Below, in pieces: positions 43,111 through 54,465 of a stretch of 64,000 bases of DNA; the first letter of the stretch is position 1, and the number at the start of each line of letters is the position of its first letter. The stretch comes from Anas platyrhynchos. Taxonomy: Eukaryota > Chordata > Aves > Anseriformes > Anatidae. The position numbers were made by a program, and so were the translations under genes. The notes below the pieces were generated by a model. It ran no database searches, was not told the DNA's origin, and saw only the letters and a program-made list of their open reading frames with translations. The stretch spans positions 3,633,501 to 3,697,500 of the forward strand of contig NC_092616.1 in assembly GCF_047663525.1 (NCBI RefSeq), given 5' to 3'.

Positions 43111-45404
43111 AGGGGGCAGAGGTACATGCAGGCATCTGCAAGCTCTCATGGAGGTACCGTGAGGGACAGGGCAGCACCTGGGGCACCCCCTTGGAGGCTG
43201 GTGAGGAATGCCTTTGGCCAGCTGAAATGACAGCAAATGCACCCATTTAGGACAACTAAACCTGTCCCTCCTTAGTAGGCTCAGGGCAGCCTGTAGAGGC
43301 ATCCACCTGACCCAATGGAGAACTGTGCCGCAGGGAGAGCTGAGTCTCTCTCTCCCTCTTCTCCATCTGGTTTTCCCTCCATCGCCAGGGACTGTAACGG
43401 CACGTGTCTCACGGACATCCCTACATTGCCTAATGAAATTCAGGGCAATTGCTCTACTTAATAGCCAATTGCAGGTCTGCAGTGCTACCTGAGACGCCAA
43501 CGCTGCCCAGCACCACTGGAGCATGGAGCTGACATGGGCAACACAGGACCCACAGGGCACCTCTGGCCATTCACAGCTGGTACTTAGAGGGCACCCCTGA
43601 GGGCATCTCTGACAGACCTGGTGCTTATGAGCAAATGACAGCTTCTCAGAGAGCCAAGGTCTGTCCCATTTCTATCGGGTAGAGGCAGGCAGTGCATGGA
43701 TATGAGGCACATCACACCAGAGTTTCCACTTGTGTCGTTCAGCTCGCAAACGCTGCTGCTGCTTCTCATCCCCACCCGTTAATCACTCCGATGGTACTAC
43801 CCAGACACAGTGATTTTTTCTGTGTCCCTGGATCACAGGAGTCCCATAGCCAAGGACATTGTCAGCAGCCCCCTCTCCTGCCTGGAGATCAACCTCAGCT
43901 CCAGCACTGGCTCTCAGGACTGCACCAACACCACAAAGGCCCTCTGCTGTCAGAGCGGCACAGCCCAGGCCTGTTTCCTTCTGGCCTCAGGAACACCAGG
44001 GCATACTGTGCTTCAGGCCCCTCATTTCATCCGCCTATGGCCATCTGCCATCCACGGCAGCAGGTCTCTGCCCTGCTGGAAAGCCTTTGCATGTCTTGGG
44101 TCTTGGGCAGAAGGTCTGGGACAAGTCTGAGTTTGGCCCTTGTGCCACAGCTGAGGTGCTGCAGCCCAGATGTGCCCCAATGGCCTCGGCCTGGGGCACA
44201 GACGGGAGGAGCTGGATCCCCACTGCAAGGAAGCTGTGTCAGCATTAAGGAGTGCACTGAATCTGTCCAAGCTGTTCTCCCTTCCTCTGCAGTGCTGCAC
44301 TACCCCTCTCCCTTACTATGAGGTGCTGAAGGTAAGTTTGCCATTCCCTCATGTGCCACTTCTGCCTGTGGCATGGCAGGGGGGATGTCCTGGCCGAGGG
44401 TGATGAGATCTTCTCAGAGCACAGAGCCTTGTGGGACATGATGGGAGGAGGGCCCGGGAATGTGTTGCAATTCCCTCCATATAACACATCCTACTTGTCC
44501 AGGTGAGCGACATGCGGTGCAGAGGAGTTCAGGCACACTGAGGGGCTGCTGCATCCCAGGTGCCTTTGCTCCCATCGTTTGAAAAAAGCCCAGCCCCAGG
44601 ACAAGCCTCAAACCCCACCTTCCTGGAAGAGCAAAGGCGTGTTGGGGCAGGAACACAGCAGGGACTTCTCCAGCACTCTACTTCCTTTATTCCGTGGCCT
44701 TTGCCAGCATTTGGAGATGTTCCTGGTGGATTTGTCAGGATCCTGTGGAAAAGAACTGGGCAGAAAGGAGGCGACTGTTTCTCAGGACAAGAAGGGAAAT
44801 CTCTCATGTCTCTCCTGAGCTGTGCCATCTCCATGCTGCTGACCTCACAGGCCTTCAGATGACACGGGCTGATGTCACAGGGGGTGCGCTGCATCACCAG
44901 GATATCGTCACTGGAGCAGCGGCAGTGTCGGCACTTCCTTGCAAGACCTGGTCCCTGCTGGGCACTGCTTGGGTGCTCCCCAGCGCTGTCCTTCTGTGGC
45001 CAGGAGTGGGGTCAGCAGGCAGCAAGCTTGCACTGGGCGACACTCGCTTACGGGCGGAGGAGCAGGGGCACCTTGCAGAGGAGCTGTGGTTGAGGACCCA
45101 GGGCGGACATCCCTTGTCCTGAGCTGAGGGCCAGCAGCAAGTGAGATGGAGGGCTGCTGGAGCACGACCATCACCTCTGTCCTGACTTCCATGTTCCCAG
45201 TGCTCCTGCAGCTCTCCCCCAAAGGTAAGGGTGTCAGGAGCCCCTTCCCAAGATGTGTCACAAGGGCTCTCAGCTGCTGGTGTGTCCTCCAGCTCCCACA
45301 GGCCTCTCAGGAATGTGCCACAAATGCCTGTGTTGGAAATCAAGCCTTCCCCTTGTACTGATCTCCTTCAGGGGAACCAGCCCCTCCTGTGCCACCAGGC
45401 TGGC
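43111..45404. other. Unrecognised GC-rich region
   Basis: 2.3 kb with overlapping open frames on both strands (longest 209 codons at 43692-44321) but no domain, no family resemblance, and no repeat match elsewhere in the window. It could be host noncoding DNA or a decayed gene; I cannot tell. Confidence 0.3.
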
Positions 45405-46437
45405 AGAGCGTGTTCTGGGTGCTGAGATGCCATCCCTGGATGGCCACAGCTCTGGTGCTGGACCCTTTCAATCTCCCTACTGTGGTGGTTTTACACAGGT
45501 ACACAGGTGAACTCCATGGCCACCGCTCCTTTACATTACAAGGAAAAGGGGGGAAAAATATGATGAAAATAGCTCAAGGCCTGAGGTAGAACAGGAGGTC
45601 ACACACCAAATATAGAATATCCTGAGTTGGAAGGGACTCTTAAGGATCATCAAGGCCAACTCTTGACACCGCACAGGTCTACCCAAAAGTTCAGACCATG
45701 TGACTAAGTCCACAGTCCAATCTCTTCTTAAATTCAGACAGGCTCAGTGCAGTGACCACTTCCCTGGGGAGCCTGTTCCAGTGTGCAACCACCCTCTCTG
45801 TGAAGAAGCCCCTCCTGATGTCAAGCCTAAATTTCCCCTGCCTCAGCTTAACCCCGTTCCCGCGGGTCCTGTCACTGGTGTTAATGGAGAAAAGGTCTCC
45901 TGCCTCTCGACACCCCCTTACGAGGAAGTTGTAGACTGAGATGAGGTCTCCCCTCAGCCCCCTCTTCTCCAGGCTGAACAGGCCCAGTGCCCTCAGCCGT
46001 TCCTTGTACGTCTTCCCCTCCAGGCCTTTCACCATCTTCGTAGCCCTCCTCTGGACACTCTCCAACAGTTTCATGTCCTTCCTGTACTGTGGTGGCCAGA
46101 ACTGCACACAGTACTCGAGGTGAGGCCGCAAATATCCTCATGGGTACCTATTATCATCACAGGCAAGACAGACTTAGCATAGGCAGATTAATATAATGTA
46201 TTGACTATCAGTGGCGGACTACAACCTTGAGGAACTAGAAGCAAACTAAAAACACCATTCCACTCATCAAGCCTCTTGTAACTCCTTCTCCTGGGTGGAA
46301 CAGGAGAATTGGGAATTGCAGTCAGTCCCTGACATTGTTTTCACTGCTCTTTGATGGTCAATCTCTGCCCTCTCTGGGTCCCTCCTGTGGGATGCCCTCC
46401 TTCTCAAATGAATCCTGTGTGGGGCCATAAAGGGCCC
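45405..46437 (-). mobile_element. LTR remnant interrupted by a CR1
   Basis: 45405-45480 is the shared flank seen at 10730-10805. The LTR starts at 45481 (tgtggtggttttacacag), is interrupted at about 45606 by a CR1, and resumes at about 46132 to 46437 (match to 11040-11310). Broken, ERVL/ERVK-like. It shows that a further OR downstream unit once lay here, without its OR. Confidence 0.6.
45606..46131 (-). mobile_element. CR1 LINE nested in the LTR
   Basis: The minus strand encodes 146 codons of the CR1 ORF2 C-terminus without a stop ([40 protein letters not shown]), then the 3' UTR to about 45606. 5'-truncated. Long open frame and intact text indicate a young copy. Confidence 0.9.
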
Positions 46438-47108
46438 AGATAATGACAGATATGACCGGATCATGTTAAAATAAAGTTCTTAGAAGCAATATATCAGCTT
46501 CATAGTTGCTGACCACAATGTTCAATTTTGTTTGTGTAGTAGTCCTGTTTGGTCTCAGAACTGTGTTGGGTAACACAATACATATTGTGTGTGTTCCCTG
46601 TTGTGCTGTTTATCCTTTGTGGGGGCTGGTTTATGGTTATTAGTTTACTCTACGGCCTAACACTGCCTTATGTTGTGATAAAATTACTGGTCATGAGACA
46701 AATCTGGTAGTTGTACTCAGCATTGCTGTCACCTCCATGCTTGAGGAACTTTCTCTCAGAAACTATTTATAATTAACAGTCTTTACTTTTCTCCCCCGGG
46801 AGCCAATCTATGGAAGGGATGAGAGGGGACACTTCTTCTCCCCACAGGTAGTTACAATAGCTCTTTGAAACTTGGAATGCTTGGAATGTTCAAACCAGCC
46901 TGTACCTATTGTTATGTGTCCAGAATGTGTTTCAGGTTTTGTTTAAGGTCAGAGTAAACTATTTCAGAATGCCACACAATGATCTGCCCTGAGGCAGGAT
47001 AATTATGAGGGGCAGGGTGTGTGGGAGGATATGGGCAGGCACCTAGAACTGTGGGCACCTCCAATGCTTTCTCACTTCACCCCTGAAGAAGCGCAGAATC
47101 ATAAAAAC

Positions 47109-47139
<31 letters not shown>

Positions 47140-47500
47140 TAAAAAGGCAGAATGCTTGAAAAAGGAGTGTCATCACCCTGGCGATTCCAAAGTGACAGAA
47201 ATCACTGCAATGTGCTGGGGCTTGGCCTATGCTTACTGAGTTGCAATCTACACAACTCCAATCCCTGCGACTGGGCCAGAGAAGCAACCTGTGCCTCTAT
47301 CAGTCATACATATACATGAGAAGAAACAGGAGAGACAAAATCAGCTTGTTTAGCTAGGAAAGAAGCTCCTACTCATACAGGGAAGGAGGAAGAAGAAGAC
47401 AAGGCATGCTTTTCACAAGTAGAGCCATCACAGGAAAAGGTGGATGAAGACAGAGATAACATAAAAGGAGCAGTAAGCTCCTGATCACCATTCCTTGGGG
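46438..47500 (+). mobile_element. ERV remnant: leader and gag-like region
   Basis: 46600-46660 (tttatcctttgtgggggctg) and 46840-47100 match the style of, and partly the sequence of, 33500-33780. 47160-47450 continues as gag-like text. Broken with several lesions; probably ERVL-like. Confidence 0.5.
47111..47149 (+). repeat. (AAAT)n microsatellite
   Basis: About eight aaat units inside the ERV remnant. Confidence 0.9.
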
Positions 47501-47925
47501 AGCTGTGAGATGTGTGATTAGATTTCAACCATCATCTAGGCCAGCACATTGTCACTTGCCTGTTCCGATACTGGGATAACAGGGCTGGTAGCCTGGAATT
47601 AGAGGGCAGGGAAGACAAGCAGCTGGGATCCCTCTCCAGGGAAGGGGGCATTGACAAAGCAGTTGGAAAGGGGTCACAAATCCTCCCACTCCTGAGGTAA
47701 CTCCTGTCAGGTGTAAAGGAAAGGTGTTCAGGGAAGATGTTGTATGTCACCCAGGCAAATGGACCACCAGGGAGAGAGGCAGCCTCTGCAGGCTGCCCTG
47801 AACATAAGGAGTAGGAACAGGTTCAGTTGCCCTACATGTGGTGTCTGCTGCCATTTCAGTTACCCAAGCGAATGCCTCCACCTGACTCACAGAGGATCAA
47901 CCTCAAATTTCAGCAGGTATTTCCA
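47501..47925. mobile_element. ERV-derived segment
   Basis: 47520-47760 matches 8225-8470 (inverted) and 34290-34430 (ggcagggaagacaagcagct). No coding part recognised. Confidence 0.4.
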
Positions 47926-48519
47926 TTTGAACAGCTCCTGCCTGTCCTCCATCTCCACTAAGGAGCTATTGTAGCTCAGTAATTCGCATGAAAGTGCCTA
48001 GGTTGTGGACACCTGAACTGAGGCCTGAGGAATCCCAGCTCCTGTGGGTCTGTGGCAGATATGGGAGGGAGCTGAGATCCCTTTCCAGCCCCAGGAATAA
48101 CAACCAGCATGAGATGCCTTGACTGACTGCTGAATTCTTTCCTTCAGTGGGGATGAAGGAGATCAGTCCCTGACCATGACTTCATGCCAAAGTAATACTG
48201 GGACAAGAAGATGTGATTGTTACACTTAATTGGTTTTCTGTAAGGAGAAATGACACTGGTGTGAAGAAGTGTGTGTGCCCAGGTGAGGGAGGGAAACCCA
48301 GGGATTCCTTCAGGCTGTTTCCCAGCAGGTTCCCCTGCAGCCCCAGGGCCATGTGCAGGGAGCCTGGTGGGGGGCAGAGCAAGGGAGGCCTTGGGCTGGG
48401 CCTCTGCTGCTGAGCTGGGCCGGGCTCCTGGGCCCAAGAGGAGCTCCTGGCAAGTGGGCAGCGCTGCAGAGAGACAGCTCTGCCCAGGAGCAGCTCCTCT
48501 GCACAACACAGCAGGCCTG
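47926..48519 (+). repeat. OR7 upstream cassette, blocks D and C
   Basis: 47930-48190 is block D and 48290-48519 is block C, in the same order relative to the OR as at OR1 (read on the other strand). Confidence 0.55.
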
Positions 48520-48616
48520 GGGGCACTGCCTGCAGAGACACAGTGCTTAAAGGCAGGCAGAAGTGGCAGCATGCCCAGAGCTCCCTGCAGGAGAAGACTT
48601 CCCAGCCCTGCACCCG
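48520..48616 (+). promoter_or_regulatory. Candidate first exon of OR7 (3' part)
   Basis: Differs at one base from 35227-35323, the candidate first exon of OR5, and ends ccctgcacccg before a gtgagt donor. Confidence 0.5.
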
Positions 48617-48618
48617 GT
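48617..48618 (+). other. Candidate splice donor of OR7 first exon
   Basis: cacccg then gtgagtt. Implied intron of about 680 bp to the acceptor at 49295-49296, shorter than in the other copies because block B is missing. Confidence 0.5.
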
Positions 48619-49294
48619 GAGTTTCAGGCAGGAGGCGTGGGGACAGAGACCCATCTGCAGGCAGGGACAGCTGCAGGCAGCAGAGACATGGGCAGGGAGT
48701 GAGAGGGAGCGGCTCCCAGAAACTCATTGGCATTTGAGCACCTCTCTGCCATCCCTGTACTGCAGGTCCTTACCCCTGACCAACCACTTGGTATCTTCTC
48801 CCATTCAGCAAAGCCTCTGCCCCCACATCCATGGGATCTCAGGCTGCATTTTCCCCTTGGCAGGAGGACCCTCAGAAGAGAACCCCTCCCAGCTGCCCAT
48901 CTCTCACTCCATTTCCTTCCTCCCTCAGCAGGAACACTGGGGCATTTCTCTGTGTTTCTCCTTCCAACCATTCTGCCCTTAGTATTTCGCTCAGACTCTC
49001 TGGACAGTGGGATTAAAGCCAGATCTCAAACACCAGAATACTGAGTCCTGCTCTGGTGGTGCATCCTGGGAGCAAAGTGCTTATGCACTTCTAGTCAATA
49101 TGGCTCTGGGCACTGTGGTGTGTTGGGCTCAGAAATTAGCTGTTTCTGTTCAGGTCACTCTGGTTTAAGGACATCCAGCATTGGCCCTGGACAATTGCCC
49201 CTTCTGCTGGAGGATGATAAACAGCCCCTCTGTAATACAGGTGCACTGAATCTGAACTAAACTATGGGTTTCAAAATGTGTCACCACCTTTCAT
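48619..49294 (+). other. Probable OR7 intron
   Basis: 48620-48690 is a short block A piece; block B is absent. The rest shows nothing recognised. Confidence 0.4.
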
Positions 49295-49296
49295 AG
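49295..49296 (+). other. Candidate 3' splice acceptor of OR7 coding exon
   Basis: tcaccacctttcatag, AG at 49295-49296, 56 nt before the ATG at 49353. A short upstream ATG (atgcatcag) remains in the leader. Confidence 0.45.
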
Positions 49297-49352
49297 GTAC
49301 CCAGTGCATGTCCCTTTGTCTTTGGATGGGAGCTGAGGCCAAGATGCATCAG

Positions 49353-50312
49353 ATGTCCAACAGTAGCTCCATCACGGAATTCCTCCTCCTGCCATTTGCA
49401 GACACACGGGAGCTGCAGCTCCTGCACTTTGCGCTCTTCCTGGGCATCTACCTGGCTGCCCTCCTGGGCAACGGCCTCGTCCTCACCGCCGTAGCCTGCG
49501 ACCACCGCCTCCACACCCCCATGTACTTCTTCCTCCTCAACCTCTCCGTGATTGACCTGGGCTGCATCTCCACCACTGTCCCCAAAGCCATGGCCAATTC
49601 CCTCTGGGACACCAGGGCCATTTCCTATGCAGGATGTGCTGCACAGGTCTTTCTGATTGTCTTCTTGTTTTCAGCAGAGCATTCTATTCTCACCATCATG
49701 TCGTATGACCGCTACGTTGCTATCTGCAAGCCCCTGCACTATGGGCGCCTCCTGGGCAGCAGAGCTTGTGCCCAGATGGCAGCAGCTGCCTGGGGCAGTG
49801 GCTTTCTCAATGCAATCCTTCACATGGCCAATACTTTTTCACTGCCACTGTGTGGAGGAAATACCCTGGACTAGTTCTTCTGTGAAATTCCCCAGATCCT
49901 CAAGTTCTCCTGCTCACACTCCTACCTCAGGAAATTTTGGCTTCTTCTGGTTGGTTTCAGTTTAGCATTTGGCTGTTTTGTATTCATTGTTCTGTCCTAT
50001 GTGCAGATCTTCAGGGCAGTGCTGGGGATGCCCTTCAAGCAGGGACGGCCCAAAGCCTTTTCCACATGCCTCCCTCACCTGGCTGTGGTCTCCCTATTTC
50101 TCAGTACAGCCATGTTTGCCTATCTGAAGCCCACCACCTTCTCCTACACAGCCCTGGACCTGGTGGTGGCAGTTCTGTACTCGGTGGTGCCTCCAACTTT
50201 GAACCCCCTCATCTACAGCATGAGGAACCAGGAGCTGAAGGGTGCTATTAGGAAAGTGTTTTCAGGGATGTTTCTTAAGGGTGCTTATTTTCCCTTCTTT
50301 CTCCGCAAATGA
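49353..50312 (+). pseudogene. OR7: family-14-like olfactory receptor with one in-frame stop
   Basis: 320-codon frame from MSNSSSITEF to FFLRK-stop. Motifs: N3 site, GNG, LHTPMYFFLL, MSYDRYVAIC, FFCEIPQ, KAFSTCLPHL, NPLIYSMRNQEL. The only lesion is TAG at 49872-49874 (codon 174), where paralogues have CAG in the DQFFCE motif of extracellular loop 2. The frame is open on both sides. Loop-2 and TM4 text differs from the others (LHMANTFSLPLCGGNTLD), so it was a distinct receptor. It has the complete upstream exon/donor layout and could be a recent or segregating null allele. Confidence 0.9.
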
Positions 50313-50514
50313 CTCTCTGAGTATCTTCTTGCAGGCTTGGTCTTTGTGTCCTTGCCGTTTCAGTTATTGCTATCCTCAGTATCTCTTGCATTTATAATTT
50401 TCTAAAAAAAGATAAAGTATTTTCTTCATCATCCTTTTATTGAGTAATGACAGTGCTCTGTAGTCTTGAAGCTCTGTAAATATATGTCTATTGATTTGTC
50501 AGCACTGATTCTCT

Positions 50515-50600
50515 TAGCACCTTCGTAATAAATGGGGTGTCCCTAGTGCGCTGCCTGAAGACTTGTCTTTTCCTTCAAGGCTGGTGGCAAGTTCAGGGCT
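50515..50600 (+). repeat. Conserved OR 3' flank element (OR7)
   Basis: cttagcaccttcgtaataaa...tttccttcaaggctgg, same element as after OR1, OR2, OR5 and OR9. Confidence 0.45.
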
Positions 50601-50689
50601 GTGCAGCTGTACCCTGAAAGGCCTATTGCTGCATGGATTTGGGAGAGAAGAAACTTATTGCCATGCTGTGAGCAGTGAGAGACTATGGG

Positions 50690-50829
50690 TAGGAATTAGG
50701 AGCAACCTGTTGGTGTCTGATGACTGTGGAGATGACAAATGGTTACTGAGATGCCTACTCACCGCTGTCCCACATGGGACAGGGCAGAGGACGTCTTCCA
50801 GGAGAGGAATGTGGAGTTGGTTGAAGGGC
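50690..50829 (+). repeat. Non-OR segment fused to OR9
   Basis: Match to 42461-42610 (inverted), see OR8. Confidence 0.6.
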
Positions 50830-51033
50830 CCAGGTGTTCTCCATGAGCTACCTCCCTCACCTTGCCATGGTCTTCCAGTTTCTCAGCATGGCCATGTTTG
50901 CCTACCTGAAGTCCCCCCCATCTCCTACCCATCTCTGGATCTCGTGGTGACAGTTCTGCAATCAGTGGTGTCTCCAGCATTGAACCCCTTCATCTACAGC
51001 ATGACGAAGCAGGAGCTCAAGGATATAATTTGA
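50830..51033 (+). pseudogene. OR9: short 3' fragment of an olfactory receptor
   Basis: Covers TM6 to the tail (LPHLAMVFQFLSMAMFAYLK; ISYPSLDLVVTVL; NPFIYSMTKQELKD) with a one-base frame shift near 50920 and a degraded RN to TK change. It keeps the OR 3' flank element (51300-51380). Non-functional. Confidence 0.85.
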
Positions 51034-51475
51034 AAAGTGTTTATTGATTGTTTTTCAGCATTCATAGAGTTCCATTCTCTTTTCTGAAATGACTCCCAAT
51101 ATATCATCTTCCAGGTTTGTGTTGTGTTATTTTTTCATTATAATTATGTATGTATTTATTATTATTTATTGATTCTTGTGCTTCTGCTGTTCCTAGAAAA
51201 ATACTTGGATTCCTCCCACTGCTAGTGAGGAATGACTTTGCATTGTCTCACCTGAAGGTTATATAAAAGGTTCTCTTAAAGCCTTTCTCTGTGTGGACTC
51301 CCCCATAGCATCTCTGTAACAAAATGCGATCTCCCCAGAGTCCTGCCTGAGCTCTTCCTGCGAAGATGGTGCCAGGAATAGGCCTAAATACTTGCTGTTT
51401 CTCCCTGGGTGCAAGACCAAATAGCTCCTGGTTGTGTCTAGTGACAGTGGACTATGACAAAGGACTGTTATGGTT
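51034..51475 (+). other. OR9 3' flank
   Basis: 51300-51400 carries the conserved OR 3' element (gcatctctgtaacaaaatgc). Otherwise AT-rich without features. Confidence 0.4.
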
Positions 51476-52016
51476 TAACCTGCCTGTCAACTAAGCACAA
51501 CACAGCCTTTCACTTGCCCTCCCCACTCACTCTCTGGGGTGGGGGAAAGAATTGGAAAAAAAATGAAGCCTGTGGGTTGAAAAAAAGACATGTTATGAGG
51601 ACCAAAAAGAAAGAAAAATAATAATAATGATACTAGTACTACTAATAATGATGTCTACAAACCAAGTGATGCACAATGCAATTGCTCACCACCTGCAGAG
51701 TGATGCCCAGCCTATCCCTGAGCAGCCGGTCCTTCCACCCCGGCCAGCCCCTCCCGTATTAATTGCTCAGCTTAACATCAGATGGTATGGAATACCCCTT
51801 TGGCCAGTTTGGGTCAGCTGTCCTGGTTCTGTCCCCTCCCAGGACAGATCAAGAAGCTGAAAAGTCCTTGGCTTAGTGTAAGCAGTGCCCTGTAACAGTT
51901 AAAACATCAGTGTGTTATCAACATTGCTCTTGTCCTAAATCCCAAACACAGCACCTTACCAGCTACTAGGAGAAAAATTAACTCTATCCTAGCCGAAATT
52001 AGGACACAGTGGAGAT
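51476..52016 (-). mobile_element. Solo LTR (avian ERVK/ERVL-like)
   Basis: 541 bp between tgttatggtttaacctg and cgaaattaggaca, TG...CA ends. It includes an (AAT)n run and the segment shared with 34620-34850. No interior and no clear target duplication. Confidence 0.7.
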
Positions 52017-53054
52017 GGTGAATGGTTACTGCATAACATACCCAGCGTGCGCATACCCAACAGGCCCCAAAAAGTGACAGATCACACAAGGTGGGGTTCC
52101 CTAAAGACAAAAACAATAAATCAATCCATCCATATGTTTAAACTGAGTTCTAAACTGAATTATTTCCAGGTAAGCAAGGACTGTGCAGCCCCAGAGGGGA
52201 GAGTGGAACCCAGCAGGCACAGGGAGGGGGAGCTGGCAATGACCGATGTCATCCTTAGTGAAGTACCACCATCTGGTCCAGAGAGAAACCACAGCCCACT
52301 TGCTTTGCAGAGCAGCACCACTATTCAGCACTGCCCAGGAGGGAGCTGGTCTTGGAAATGTCTGGGTCCTTCCTCCTGCTGGGATCTGTCTGCACTGGGA
52401 AATGATCAGCCCTGTCACCCATGCCCTGGTTCAGGCCCCGGCCCCATATCAGCCTACAATTACTACCACTGTCCCTCTGCACTAGGTGTTGGGTTTTTCC
52501 CTGTGATCTCCCCTGATCTCAAGCAATGAGTCTTCTTTTGGAGCAGGCCGTCACAGCCTGCCTGCACAGTCCCAGAGAATCCTGGTGAGGCAGCACTTCA
52601 AGAGCAGGCTGTGACTGCCCTTGGTCTCAGTACATATGGTGATCAGGCTGGGCACAAGGAGGGGCAGAAAGGACAAAAGACAATGAGGAGGAAAGGTAGA
52701 AAAAGAAATTTCAAAAGAGGTTAAGGAAAAAAAATCATATCTGAACATGAGAGGTGAACCAAGTACTGACCAATGTGATCTAACTCTCAAGGTATCCCAG
52801 CTGAGGCCAGGCCAAGGTACAGACCTCCACAGGTTCCTTCTGGCTCATAATCCTCAAGGAAGAAGGAGCTGTTCAGTGGAGTCAGGACCTGGGAACACTT
52901 CTGTGGGCTGAGACAGTGCGTGCTTTTGTAATCTCTGTTCCTCAGGGTTACCTAGTGAGTTAAGTCATCCTAAAAGCAAGCTCTGTTCTACGGGCACCAG
53001 GACTCAGACTGGTTTGAGGTAGCACAGAAAAGTTTTCAGAAACACTGCCGGCTA
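52017..53054. other. No recognised feature
   Basis: Mixed composition. No gene, RNA or repeat family recognised; frames up to 160 codons have no domain. Confidence 0.3.
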
Positions 53055-53385
53055 TCACAGAACTACAGAATGTTTGAGGTTGGAAGGGAGCTCTGGAGAT
53101 TGCCTAGGCCAACCCCATTGCTCAAGCAGGGCCAGCTTGAGCAGGTTGTCTATGCTCATGTCCATGTCCAGACACGTTCTGAGGATCTCCAGGTATGTTG
53201 GCTCCACAACTTCTCTGAGCAACCTGTGCCACTCATCAACCCACTTCACAGTACAGAAGAGCTTTCCTGTTTCCAGGAGGTTTTACCAATGTTTCCTTTG
53301 GTGCCCATTGCCTCTTGTCCTGTCAATGGGCACTTCAGAAAAGAGTCAGGCTGCTTTGTCTTAATTCCTCCCATCATGACTTCAC
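53055..53385 (-). mobile_element. CR1 3'-end fragment
   Basis: Starts with a CR1 tail read backwards (ttgaggttggaagggagctc) and continues through the 3' UTR on the minus strand. Ends abruptly where an opposite-strand CR1 starts. Confidence 0.75.
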
Positions 53386-53604
53386 CAAATGTGGACACAC
53401 CTGGAGTATTGTGTCCAATTCTCCCCAGTATAAGAGGGACATGGAACTGCTGGAGCTAGTCCAGAGGAGGTCTACAAAGAGGATGAGGAGCACCTGTCAT
53501 ACAAGGACAGGCTGAGAGAGCGGGGCCTGTTTGGCCTGGAAGAGAGAAGACTGAAGGGAGACCTCATCAATGTGTATAAATATATGAGGGAAGGGTGTTG
53601 AGAG
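53386..53604 (+). mobile_element. CR1 LINE, part 1 (before the LTR insertion)
   Basis: CR1 C-terminal text (agagggacatggaactgctg; gagagaagactgaagggaga) ending at gggtgttgagag, directly at the LTR. Confidence 0.8.
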
Positions 53605-54465
53605 TGTTATAAATGGCTCAGGATTCAAATTAGGATTAAATAAAAAAATAGGATTTATTAAAAGAATATAAAGGAATAGAGGTAAGCAAACAGCGCTGGG
53701 TGCACCGGGAGTCTCCGCTCCACCAGGACGCACACCAGTTACATCAAGCAGCTGATTTTTATGCTCCTAGACTAATACATATTCATTACTACTTCTAAAA
53801 AAAATAGATTATTATAATTAGCTTCCGGGGTCCAGTTCCTCCTACTGGAGCATGCGCATCAGTCTCCTCTGGGGGTCTCTAGGGGTCTTTCATGCTGAAG
53901 GCTCGTAGTCTTCCTCTCACCCTTTGTACTTACTCGGCACTATTCCAAGTTTATGGAACACTCTCTGTACACTCTCCACAGGTCTTGTCTCCCAACCGTC
54001 CTTCAGCTTCTTTTTTCTTCCTCTTAATCTCTTGGCCCGCCTGGCCAGATACCAAGGATCACATAACAGTCACCAGCAGTCACCAGTTATTATCAGTTGT
54101 TCTGAAACTCCCAAACAGGTTGACGACTCACGAGCAATTAAAACATTCCTTTCCCAACTATTCACAGTCATCTATATAACATCTATAGCGGTGTTAAATC
54201 AATCTCGAAGAAGACAGAAAAAAACTGTAACTGTTAGAACTAGAAGTCAGGAATAACAAAAGCAAACAGGTTCATAAATTTAAGGAGTGTTTTCTGAAGA
54301 CTTGATAAATTGACTGGAATGAGGGGGAGACTGGGACACACTGCATCTGTGGTTCAAGAATTAAATTGCCAGTGCAGGGCCCAGGCAGACAGGATTCAAA
54401 CAGAATTGTTCTTTATGGACATGAATTTATGGACACGAATTGGAATTGTTAAAACATTCCTCACA
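53605..54465 (-). mobile_element. Solo LTR inserted in a CR1
   Basis: 861 bp with TG...CA ends (tgttataaatgg to attcctcaca) and flanking agag on both sides, a 4-bp target duplication. CR1 text breaks at 53604 and resumes at 54466. The minus strand carries an AATAAA near its end (53630-53645). No interior, so it is the product of LTR-LTR recombination. Avian ERVK-like. Confidence 0.7.

Noticed and set aside
43692-44321. Open frame of 209 codons
   Set aside because: No domain, alternative frames of equal length overlap it, and composition explains it.
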